Below, one piece after another: positions 11,487 to 17,689 of a stretch of DNA of 20,726 nt (position 1 is its first letter; every line of letters starts with the position of its first letter). Origin of the DNA: a virus; the IMG/VR virus record IMGVR_UViG_3300044612_003035, positions 1 to 20,726 of that record. One strand, 5' to 3'. Both the position numbers and the translations under genes were made by a program. The notes under the pieces were generated by a model. That model searched no databases. It was not told the DNA's origin and saw nothing but the letters and a program-made list of their open reading frames with translations.

Positions 11487-11690
11487 ATGGCTAAAGACGG
11501 CAAGTGGATTCAGGAAGCAACTAGTGAGCATCCAGGCGCTTTTTCTAAGAAAGCTAAAGAAGCAGGAATGAGTACAGAGGAATATGCAGCCAAGGTCACC
11601 GCTAACCCATCTGAGTACGATAAACGCACTGTCAAACAGGCGAATTTAGCTAAAACGTTAACTAAACTACGCAAAAAGAAAGGTAAGTGA
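11487..11690 (+). CDS. Small basic virion-type protein, KWIQ family
   Basis: This 67-residue protein starts MAKDGKWIQEATSEHPGAFS and ends with a strongly basic helix (QANLAKTLTKLRKKKGK). The pattern KWIQ-A...PGA-........ANLAKTL resembles a small basic protein I recall in many phages (KWIQKAI.KPGALH...G......ARLAKTLKK), found near structural genes. Packaging or binding of nucleic acid in the particle is a possible role based on charge. It lacks a Shine-Dalgarno and lies 24 bases after the preceding gene. Confidence 0.8.
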   Translation: MAKDGKWIQEATSEHPGAFSKKAKEAGMSTEEYAAKVTANPSEYDKRTVKQANLAKTLTKLRKKKGK

Positions 11691-11698
11691 GGAATTGA

Positions 11699-12157
11699 AT
11701 GGCATTTAGCAGAGATTACACTAACCCACAAGAGCGTGAATGGCGGGCAGGTAAGAGCCCATATGAAAAAACCCTGGGGCCAAACCGAGAATCAGCAAGT
11801 GACCCAGCCTCATTCAGGAGTGGTTTTGTTGCATCATTAAAAGATAGCCCTAGGTTTAACAGTTTTTACAGTGAGGGTACATTCCCGATTGATGCGGCTG
11901 ATCGTTCACAAGAAAAAATCAACCAAGCATCTAAAAGCGTCTGGGCTAATTTTAAAAATCCAGAAGATAATAAATTTGCCGATGACTTCCTCGCGAAATA
12001 TTCGCAAGGTGTTGTTCGTGGGATAATTACAGAAGAGGATGCTGTGGATCCTAAAAATTTAGATTACTTGGTTTCAGAACCTGCACCAGCTGGTTCAAAT
12101 GAAAAAAGTCAATCAACTGTAGGTAAATTTCCAAATCAAGGAGTGCAAGTAGGATGA
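11699..12157 (+). CDS. Hypothetical virion-module protein, 152 residues
   Basis: The product starts MAFSRDYTNPQEREWRAGKS, is polar throughout and has no membrane segment. It includes DKFADDFLAKYSQG-like helical sequence (NKFADDFLAKYSQGVVRGII) and ends FPNQGVQVG. No family is recognised. GAGGAA lies before the ATG, and the gene overlaps the next by four bases (ATGA), so it is part of a continuous translation unit from 11487 to about 13307. The last residues, QVG, recur at the end of the 14160-14732 product (QYIQVG), possibly by chance. Confidence 0.78.
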   Translation: MAFSRDYTNPQEREWRAGKSPYEKTLGPNRESASDPASFRSGFVASLKDSPRFNSFYSEGTFPIDAADRSQEKINQASKSVWANFKNPEDNKFADDFLAKYSQGVVRGIITEEDAVDPKNLDYLVSEPAPAGSNEKSQSTVGKFPNQGVQVG

Positions 12158-12735
12158 CTGCTTCTGTTGTAGGCTCAAGAGTTGCTGGAAAAGTTTTAGG
12201 AGACTTTTTGTCTCTTGCAGGTAAAGATTTATTTGGCGCTGCCAAAAGTTTAGGTTCGGCAACGACAAAAGCTGTAGCAAATATTCCCCTTGTTCAACAG
12301 ATTGGGGCTGGCACCGCTGAAGAAGCAGCAAAAGCAATCGTAGCAAATCCATTGCTTAATCGAGCGGCTGCCGTTTTACCCACCTCTGTTCCGGCTTGGC
12401 AAGCAGGTGCCGCTGCGATCCCCCAAGTGGCAGGGGGATTGACCATTGCTGCTGGTGGGCTAGGAAGTTACAAACTTTTATCAGAGTTGTCTAGAAGCGC
12501 GGATACTTCAATGTCAAGAACTGCACCATTTGCTACTCAACAATACATTCCAGGCACTCTTTCCATGACAAATGAACAGGCCGGAGATTATTTTTTAAAT
12601 CAACAAAGATATATGCATCAATTAAATTTAATCGCGGCTCGTCAACATGCGAGTCAACCGCAAGCAGCGTCAAATTATAGGAACTCTTCTGATGCAATTT
12701 CTCAAGCTTGGTCGCAACCTGTTAGCTACGGATAA
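12154..12735 (+). CDS. Hydrophobic Gly/Ala-rich virion candidate
   Basis: The 193-residue protein has amphipathic and hydrophobic N-terminal segments (VVGSRVAGKVLGDFLSLAGK; AGAAAIPQVAGGLTIAAGGL at about 84-103) and a polar C-terminal third with QYIPGTLSMTNEQAGDYFLN and NQQRYMHQLNLIAARQHAS. The latter pattern, PGT..MTNEQ followed by a Gln/Arg-rich helix, seems familiar from cyanophage structural proteins, but I cannot name a family. It is translationally coupled to the gene before it. A role as a membrane-active ejection protein is inferred from composition and place. Confidence 0.75.
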   Translation: MTASVVGSRVAGKVLGDFLSLAGKDLFGAAKSLGSATTKAVANIPLVQQIGAGTAEEAAKAIVANPLLNRAAAVLPTSVPAWQAGAAAIPQVAGGLTIAAGGLGSYKLLSELSRSADTSMSRTAPFATQQYIPGTLSMTNEQAGDYFLNQQRYMHQLNLIAARQHASQPQAASNYRNSSDAISQAWSQPVSYG

Positions 12736-12740
12736 GTAAT

Positions 12741-13307
12741 ATGGGCTTCTACGATAATTTACCTGGATATAAAAATCCTTTAGGTGATAAGACGCCTTCT
12801 TGGGGAGGGTCAAATAATATTCCTTCTTGGGGAGGGTCAAATAATATTCCTTCTTGGGGAGGGTCAAATAATATTCCTTCTTGGGGAGGGTCAAATGGTT
12901 CTGTGGATTGGAAGGGTGGTTATGGAGTTGACAACAGTGGATTATGGGATAAATCATTTGGTCGATACAATGATCCCTCTCAAAGCTATTTAAATCAAAC
13001 AAAAAATAAATTATTTGATACGGCAGACAGAAAGCGACGAGATCAGGATTCTGGTAGAAGTGGTGGAAGTAGTAGTAGTGGTGGGGGTGTCGCCTCTCAT
13101 AGCGGAGAAGTCCTTCCTGGTTTCGGAGTTTATGAATCCGGCAAATTTGCACCTGTTGTGATTAACCCTCCAGAAAGAGGTGGCGGTAGGTTTGGACAAC
13201 TTGGCGGCATGGCAGGAGCTTTGGGTACTGGGCTTGGGATCTTTGGCCCACTTGGTAGCCTAGGTGGTTCCCTTGTTGGTGGAGTTGCAGATGAAATTTT
13301 TGGTTAA
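12741..13307 (+). CDS. Gly-rich virion candidate with PSWGGSNNI tandem repeats
   Basis: In this 188-residue protein residues about 19-53 are four copies of the nonapeptide PSWGGSNNI (the last truncated), encoded by nearly perfect 27-bp DNA repeats. A low-complexity SGGSSSSGGG linker follows. The C-terminal 40 residues are Gly-rich and hydrophobic (FGQLGGMAGALGTGLGIFGP, LGSLGGSLVGGVADEIF), a pattern with many GxxxG steps that favours helix packing in membranes. No family recognised. It begins five bases after the previous stop. Copy number of the repeat may vary between isolates or be altered by assembly. Confidence 0.78.
   Translation: MGFYDNLPGYKNPLGDKTPSWGGSNNIPSWGGSNNIPSWGGSNNIPSWGGSNGSVDWKGGYGVDNSGLWDKSFGRYNDPSQSYLNQTKNKLFDTADRKRRDQDSGRSGGSSSSGGGVASHSGEVLPGFGVYESGKFAPVVINPPERGGGRFGQLGGMAGALGTGLGIFGPLGSLGGSLVGGVADEIFG
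12795..12896 (+). repeat. 27-bp perfect tandem repeat, 3.8 copies
   Basis: The unit begins CCTTCTTGGGGAGGGTCAAA and ends TAATATT. Copies lie at 12795-12821, 12822-12848, 12849-12875 and a 21-base part at 12876-12896. The bases are identical between copies, so the expansion is recent. The length is a multiple of three, keeping the frame. Confidence 0.95.
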
Positions 13308-13351
13308 AAATTACTTCCTCTAAAATAACAACTAAGACGAATTACTAAATC

Positions 13352-14158
13352 ATGGTTTTAGCAGCTGCCGCACCAGCGCTTCTCGCCGGAATGAAATATT
13401 TACCCCTCGGCCTGGCTGCTGCAGCGGGCGTTCCCAAGTTATTAGAAGGTAAACCCCTTGAAGCTCTTGGTAGTGCAGGTCTTGCTTATGCAGGTGGTCG
13501 GCTTGTTGGTAAAGGAGTAGCCAATCCTGCTGTGTATGGTGCCACTATTCCAGGTACCGGGAAAACCGCAATTGGATTTGCTGGAATGGCTGGCCAAAAG
13601 CTGGGTTTAAGCCCTTCACAGATGTTAGGTCTCGGTGCTGCAACAACCGCCGGACTGGCAATTCCCAGTGTTGCCCAAGCAATTACATCTGGTGTTGGCC
13701 GAGCCGTGCGTAACGTGGCTGCTCCAGTTGCTAATCCTGCTCAGGCTGCCGCGCAAACAGCACTTGGATATGGTGCTTACCGCCAAACCCCAGCAGATTA
13801 CGGTGCCAACCTTCCATATGCATATGATCAATCTATTGATCAATATGGTGGCATTACGCCCTCAGGGACCCCTGGTGATGTTTTAGGTCCCATGGGATTA
13901 GGTAGGTCATTAGAGGCTCAGCGCCAAGCCCAAGCCCAAGCCGAAGCATTGCGTATTTTGAAGCCAATTGAAATGGGGTATATTGATGCTATGCGTCGTC
14001 GCGACTTCACTCGTCAAGCAGCAATGAAGGGCATTGCTCAAAACATTGAAACTAGCGCTAACATGTTGCAAAATGCTCAAGTAGCATCAATGAATCTTGG
14101 CCAAACTACGGGTGAAGGCATTAGCCGTGCTCTTGGTCAAGTGTACCAATATCAGTAA
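13352..14158 (+). CDS. Hydrophobic Ala/Gly-rich virion candidate, 268 residues
   Basis: The product starts with a hydrophobic run (MVLAAAAPALLAGMKYLPLG, LAAAAGVP) and has several more Gly/Ala segments to about residue 130 (GSAGLAYAGGRLVGKGVA; MLGLGAATTAGLAIPSVAQA). The second half is polar and Gln-rich (LEAQRQAQAQAEALRILKPI) with Met and Asn toward the end. The composition resembles internal or ejection proteins of podoviruses, which insert into the host envelope, but no homologue is recognised. No Shine-Dalgarno is seen; the next gene starts two bases after its stop. Confidence 0.77.
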   Translation: MVLAAAAPALLAGMKYLPLGLAAAAGVPKLLEGKPLEALGSAGLAYAGGRLVGKGVANPAVYGATIPGTGKTAIGFAGMAGQKLGLSPSQMLGLGAATTAGLAIPSVAQAITSGVGRAVRNVAAPVANPAQAAAQTALGYGAYRQTPADYGANLPYAYDQSIDQYGGITPSGTPGDVLGPMGLGRSLEAQRQAQAQAEALRILKPIEMGYIDAMRRRDFTRQAAMKGIAQNIETSANMLQNAQVASMNLGQTTGEGISRALGQVYQYQ

Positions 14159-14159
14159 T

Positions 14160-14732
14160 ATGGCAAACAGCACCTTTTACAGTGGGTTTCCAGTACCCAC
14201 GGGAATGGACTTCAGCCCAAATAGACCAGGTATTTTTGGTAGGGATATCAAGTTAAATTTTTCGCCTAAAGATTTTTCCCCGGCGTTTACCCCAGCCAAA
14301 AAAGATTCTGCGTTTGTTCCTACTCCACTATCGACTGGTGTCGAGGGAACATCTTCCACTGAGGGAGCCTACCCAGAGCTAGAGCAACAATTGGCTTTTG
14401 AACGTAAGTATTTTCCTATTTATTTGGAAAAGATGAAAGCTGCGGCTGAGTTGCAAGCACAGCTTAGTCAACGTCAGTTATATGAGTCTTACCCCCTTTT
14501 GAGTGCTGCCGCAAGGGAAAATAGGGAAGGTAACCTGGCGGCTAGCAAAGCTTATCGGGCGTTTGCAGAAGGTATACCTTCAAACGTTCAAAATATCATG
14601 GCATCTAAGCAAGCACAAGCAACTTCAGCTGCAGCTGGAGAAGCAGAGCGTGCTCGTGCAGTTGCAGCCCAGCAAGACGCAGCTAAGAATTACGCTGGCC
14701 GTTTCGCTGGTCAGTACATCCAAGTCGGTTGA
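14160..14732 (+). CDS. Hypothetical virion-module protein, 190 residues
   Basis: Starting at 14160, directly after the previous TAA, the product reads MANSTFYSGFPVPTGMDFSP, a Pro/Phe-rich first third, then a long helical part (YPELEQQLAFERKYFPIYLE, KMKAAAELQAQLSQRQLYES) and an Ala/Gln-rich C-terminal helix (AAAGEAERARAVAAQQDAAK). The in-frame ATG at 14097 would overlap the previous gene by 62 bases and is rejected. The helix with ELEQQLAFERKY resembles rod-like segments of virion proteins; function unknown. Confidence 0.77.
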   Translation: MANSTFYSGFPVPTGMDFSPNRPGIFGRDIKLNFSPKDFSPAFTPAKKDSAFVPTPLSTGVEGTSSTEGAYPELEQQLAFERKYFPIYLEKMKAAAELQAQLSQRQLYESYPLLSAAARENREGNLAASKAYRAFAEGIPSNVQNIMASKQAQATSAAAGEAERARAVAAQQDAAKNYAGRFAGQYIQVG

Positions 14733-14763
14733 GTTAAACTTAATTAAGAAGACCTGTTGACCC

Positions 14764-15411
14764 ATGGGCGGATCACCACCACCTCCTACTATTGTTTATT
14801 CTCCGCCGCCGCCGCCCCCAGCGCCGCCGACTCCGGTCCCAACTCAATCATTGCAATCGCAAGTTGCGTTGAATGAGACCAGCGCCGCGCAGCAACGGCT
14901 CAACATGGAGCTTGGTGCGCAACTTGATCGCACCAATGCAGAATTTTTTGCTGGTCAAGACGTTCGTCGTTATCAGGCGCAGGGATCAGAGCAGCGGCTT
15001 ACATACGCCACGATGGGCGAGCAAGAACGTGCGACTGTAGCCTCTCGTGGTGAGCAAGAGCGCAAAACTGTTGCTGCCACAGGGTATGAACAGCGCTTAG
15101 GGGTTGCTGCAACTGGTGAGCAAGAGCGTCAAACCCAGGCTCAACGCTTCGCTGGTGAAACCGGTTTAATTCAAACCAAAGGTACTGAGGAACGTCTTGG
15201 TATTGCGGCAACGGGTGAGCAACAGCGACAAACGCAAGCTCAACTTCTTGCTGGACAAGAGAGGCAGATTGGGTTAACTGGCCAGGAGCAACGTGCAACT
15301 CTTGGTAAGTCGGGAGAAGAAACCCGTCTCACCGACTTGCAACAAGAGATGTTTAGACGCTATAAAGAGAGTCGAGATTACGAGCAAGCTCAACAGCAGT
15401 ACCGAACATGA
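14764..15411 (+). CDS. Poly-Pro plus 11-residue repeat protein
   Basis: In this 215-residue protein residues 5-26 are almost all proline (SPPPPTIVYSPPPPPPAPPT). From residue 74 to 194 the sequence repeats every 11 residues in unbroken register, with a Gly usually at position 1 (74, 85, 96, 107, 118, 140, 151, 173, 184) and a typical unit GEQERKTVAAT or GEQERATVASR. Units starting at 129 and 162 have lost the first Gly but keep the spacing. An 11-residue period fits a continuous helix with a slightly right-handed stripe, as in hendecad coiled coils or apolipoprotein-like helices. I take it as a rod-like virion or scaffold component; the end overlaps the next gene by four bases. Confidence 0.8.
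   Translation: MGGSPPPPTIVYSPPPPPPAPPTPVPTQSLQSQVALNETSAAQQRLNMELGAQLDRTNAEFFAGQDVRRYQAQGSEQRLTYATMGEQERATVASRGEQERKTVAATGYEQRLGVAATGEQERQTQAQRFAGETGLIQTKGTEERLGIAATGEQQRQTQAQLLAGQERQIGLTGQEQRATLGKSGEETRLTDLQQEMFRRYKESRDYEQAQQQYRT
14983..15345 (+). repeat. 33-bp diverged coding repeat, 11 units
   Basis: This stretch encodes the eleven 11-residue units of the preceding protein (residues 74-194). DNA copies have diverged, unlike the perfect 27-bp repeats at 12795-12896, so this array is older and kept by selection on the protein. Confidence 0.85.
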
Positions 15412-15893
15412 CGGAATGGATTCAGGTTTTAACCGATAAAGACCGCGAATCCTTTCTTGCCTTTTGTAAACGCACCAGCTCTCCAATACAAATGTACCTG
15501 TATGCCCGGTTTCTCGGGTTTACAGGTAGCATTGTGCAGTGCGACGAATGGTCCAAGAAAGAGTTTAAAAAACGCAATTTCAATGCCTTGCTGGAGGATG
15601 AAATTGATTCCATGCAGCAAGATATTGCTAAATTGCGAGATGCAATTGATATGGGCATAGTGAAGCAGGACATGGGAACTTCCAGAATTGCCATGCTTCA
15701 AAAAGAATTGCGTGGCTCGATTAAACAGCTTAATGACGAAAAAGTTTTATTAGACAAACAAGGTTTAATTCTTGCTGGTGCTGACCGAGCTTTACGGGAG
15801 ATGATTTCTATCTTCCGCGATGATCCCATTGAGGGACCACTCCAGGAAGCTTCCATGGGCGTTTGGACTAAGATCCTGTCAGAAGAATCGTAA
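15408..15893 (+). CDS. Small terminase subunit candidate
   Basis: The 161-residue product lies directly before the large terminase gene, the usual place of a small subunit. The N-terminal part (SSPIQMYLYARFLGFTGSIV then CDEWSKKEF) reads as a helix-turn-helix-like DNA-binding region. Residues about 58-130 form a coiled coil (EIDSMQQDIAKLRDAIDMGI; AMLQKELRGSIKQLNDEKVL), consistent with oligomerisation. Small terminases recognise packaging sites and form rings; here that role is inferred from position and layout. The start overlaps the previous stop (ATGA). The HTH gene at 1014-1466 is a rival candidate by pattern but is far away. Confidence 0.7.
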   Translation: MTEWIQVLTDKDRESFLAFCKRTSSPIQMYLYARFLGFTGSIVQCDEWSKKEFKKRNFNALLEDEIDSMQQDIAKLRDAIDMGIVKQDMGTSRIAMLQKELRGSIKQLNDEKVLLDKQGLILAGADRALREMISIFRDDPIEGPLQEASMGVWTKILSEES

Positions 15894-15917
15894 GGCTAAT
15901 TGCGCTAAGCTACGGGC

Positions 15918-17441
15918 ATGGTAGCAACTAGCATCTATTCTGTATATCGGCGGACTGCTCGTGCTGCGGCACAAAAGCGTGTCGTAAAACAAACAAGTAC
16001 TGTCGACATTGAAAGAGCCAGGGCAGATTTTGGTTATTTTTGTGAAGTTGTTGGCGATAAACCCCCGGCAGATCACCACAAGGAGTGGCACAAATATCTT
16101 TGTACTGACGAGAACAGCGAATGTTTAATTGGTATTGCCGGACCCAATGTAGATATTTTGGCACCAAGGGGTAGTGCCAAATCCACGGTTTTAGGTCTAT
16201 TCACTGCCTGGGCAATTGGAATACACGCTTTACACAAAAAACCTCTCAAAATTCTGTATATCTCTTACACCGTTGACGTTGCTCGTCCAAAAAGTGCAGC
16301 TATTAAACGAATCATTGAAGAAAGCAAAATTTACGGAGAAGTTTTTCCAACCGTAAAAATTGCAAAAGGTATCAACTCCAACGAATATTGGAGCATTGAC
16401 TGGAAATTTGCAGGGATTAAATCTACCGGTGAAGAGGAATTTACTGTATGTTGCGCAGGTTTGAAAGGCGCCGTGACCTCAAAGCGTTCACATCTTTGCA
16501 TTATTGATGACGCGATCAAATCTGCTGATGACATCAAAAACAGAGACATTCGTGCCGCGATGGAAGATAACTGGAATTCAGTTATTGTTCCTACGATGTT
16601 TGAAGGTGGCCGAGCAATTTGTCTTGGCACCAGATTTAGACATGATGATATTCATAACACCACTTTCATCCCGGCAAATGATTGGATTCAAATTGTTCAA
16701 TCAGCCATCACAATCGATGAGCAAGGGGAGGAGCTGTCTTATTGGCCTGCACTTTGGTCTTTGGATTATTTGAAAGATCGTCGTAGGCAGGCCCCAATCG
16801 CATTTAGTTTTCAATATCAAAATCAAATTGTACAAACCAGTGAGCTATCGCTGTCTCCCGATTTAATTGTTAAAGGTACAATTGCCACCCAATTTGATTC
16901 TTTGGGTGTCGGCGTTGATTTGTCGGCAGGCATTCGAGAGCAGAATGACTATACCGTGTTTACGATGGGTGGTCGTGTTGGCGACAGAATTCACATCATC
17001 GATTGCAAACGAATTCGAATGATGGGGAACCTAGAAAAACTTGAGGCATTAATGGAAATGATGGAAGAGTGGGGTGTCGTTCATAAAGACAACAATCGTT
17101 ACTTCCCCACTGGCAGTAATATTGACATCTGGTCTGAAGCGGTTGCATATCAAGCTTCGCTTGAGGCAGACTTCAAACGGATTTGCCTTGGGGACCACGG
17201 ACTTTATAACATGAATTGGCACGCGATCAAGGGATTCCGTGGTGACAAAGTGGCCAGGTTCCGTGGCATCATGGGTTTGTTCGAGCAACGGAAAATCATT
17301 TTTAACAAGTACAGACGCTTCGGGTATTTGCACGATGAGATCGTCAATTTTGGCGTCAGCTCTCACGATGACTGCGTCGATTCACTGGTTTGGTTGTGCA
17401 ATGGTTTAATGACCAGAGGGAAACTCCAGCTGGAGTTCTAA
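15918..17441 (+). CDS. terL: Terminase large subunit
   Basis: The 507-residue packaging motor pumps DNA into the procapsid and cuts it. The ATPase half shows a Walker A loop LAPRGSAKST (81-90), Walker B LCIIDDAI (193-200) and a coupling motif LGTRF (236-240). The nuclease half shows acidic motifs VGVDLS (331-336, D334), IDIWSEAV (402-409, E407) and HDDCVDSL (483-490, D484, D485, D488), as in RNase H-like terminase nucleases. Length is normal for the family. ISYTVDVARPKS after the ATPase core and FSFQYQNQ before the nuclease are also typical. The start at 15918 is 24 bases after the preceding gene. Confidence 0.95.
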   Translation: MVATSIYSVYRRTARAAAQKRVVKQTSTVDIERARADFGYFCEVVGDKPPADHHKEWHKYLCTDENSECLIGIAGPNVDILAPRGSAKSTVLGLFTAWAIGIHALHKKPLKILYISYTVDVARPKSAAIKRIIEESKIYGEVFPTVKIAKGINSNEYWSIDWKFAGIKSTGEEEFTVCCAGLKGAVTSKRSHLCIIDDAIKSADDIKNRDIRAAMEDNWNSVIVPTMFEGGRAICLGTRFRHDDIHNTTFIPANDWIQIVQSAITIDEQGEELSYWPALWSLDYLKDRRRQAPIAFSFQYQNQIVQTSELSLSPDLIVKGTIATQFDSLGVGVDLSAGIREQNDYTVFTMGGRVGDRIHIIDCKRIRMMGNLEKLEALMEMMEEWGVVHKDNNRYFPTGSNIDIWSEAVAYQASLEADFKRICLGDHGLYNMNWHAIKGFRGDKVARFRGIMGLFEQRKIIFNKYRRFGYLHDEIVNFGVSSHDDCVDSLVWLCNGLMTRGKLQLEF

Positions 17442-17493
17442 ATCAGATTATGTGGTATAAAGTATTTTGGACCTAGACTTATAAAATCACCCA
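17442..17493 (+). promoter_or_regulatory. AT-rich gap with two TATAAA boxes
   Basis: TATAAAGT and, about 25 bases later, TATAAAAT lie between terL and the next gene. They could be -10 or phage late-promoter-like elements; no good -35 partner is present. Confidence 0.3.
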
Positions 17494-17676
17494 ATGTCCA
17501 CCAGCTATTACAACGTCGAACTTGAACAGGATGTCTACGGCTCTGCCGTAATCCCGCTTCCCGACGAATTGTGTCACGACATGGCACTTCAACCAAACGA
17601 GCGTTTTGAACTCGAGGTTGAAGATGACGTAATTACACTAAAACGCATTGCTGTTGGCTACGATATTGACGAGTAA
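17494..17676 (+). CDS. AbrB/MazE-like swapped-hairpin protein
   Basis: In this 60-residue product residues about 19-52 (VIPLPDELCHDMALQPNERF, then ELEVEDDVITLKRI) match the SpoVT-AbrB/MazE pattern: a strand, LP.EL helix, ..L..G(N)ERFELEVED..I.L. Proteins of this fold bind DNA as dimers and include transition regulators and antitoxins. The Gly usually before the E/D-rich strand is Asn here. It is acidic overall, unusual for a DNA binder, and no toxin gene is adjacent. Position between terminase and portal suggests a conserved phage function such as late regulation or packaging; function unproven. The first strand carries little basic charge. Confidence 0.68.
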   Translation: MSTSYYNVELEQDVYGSAVIPLPDELCHDMALQPNERFELEVEDDVITLKRIAVGYDIDE

Positions 17677-17689
17677 TCCTTAACAACCC

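Noticed and set aside
12795-12896. CRISPR-like array
   Set aside because: The 27-bp units are directly adjacent without spacers and are in frame in a gene.
12670-13152. Minus-strand frame opposite the PSWGGSNNI repeats
   Set aside because: It encodes repeats (LTLPKKEYY) only as the antisense of the tandem array and has no start signals.
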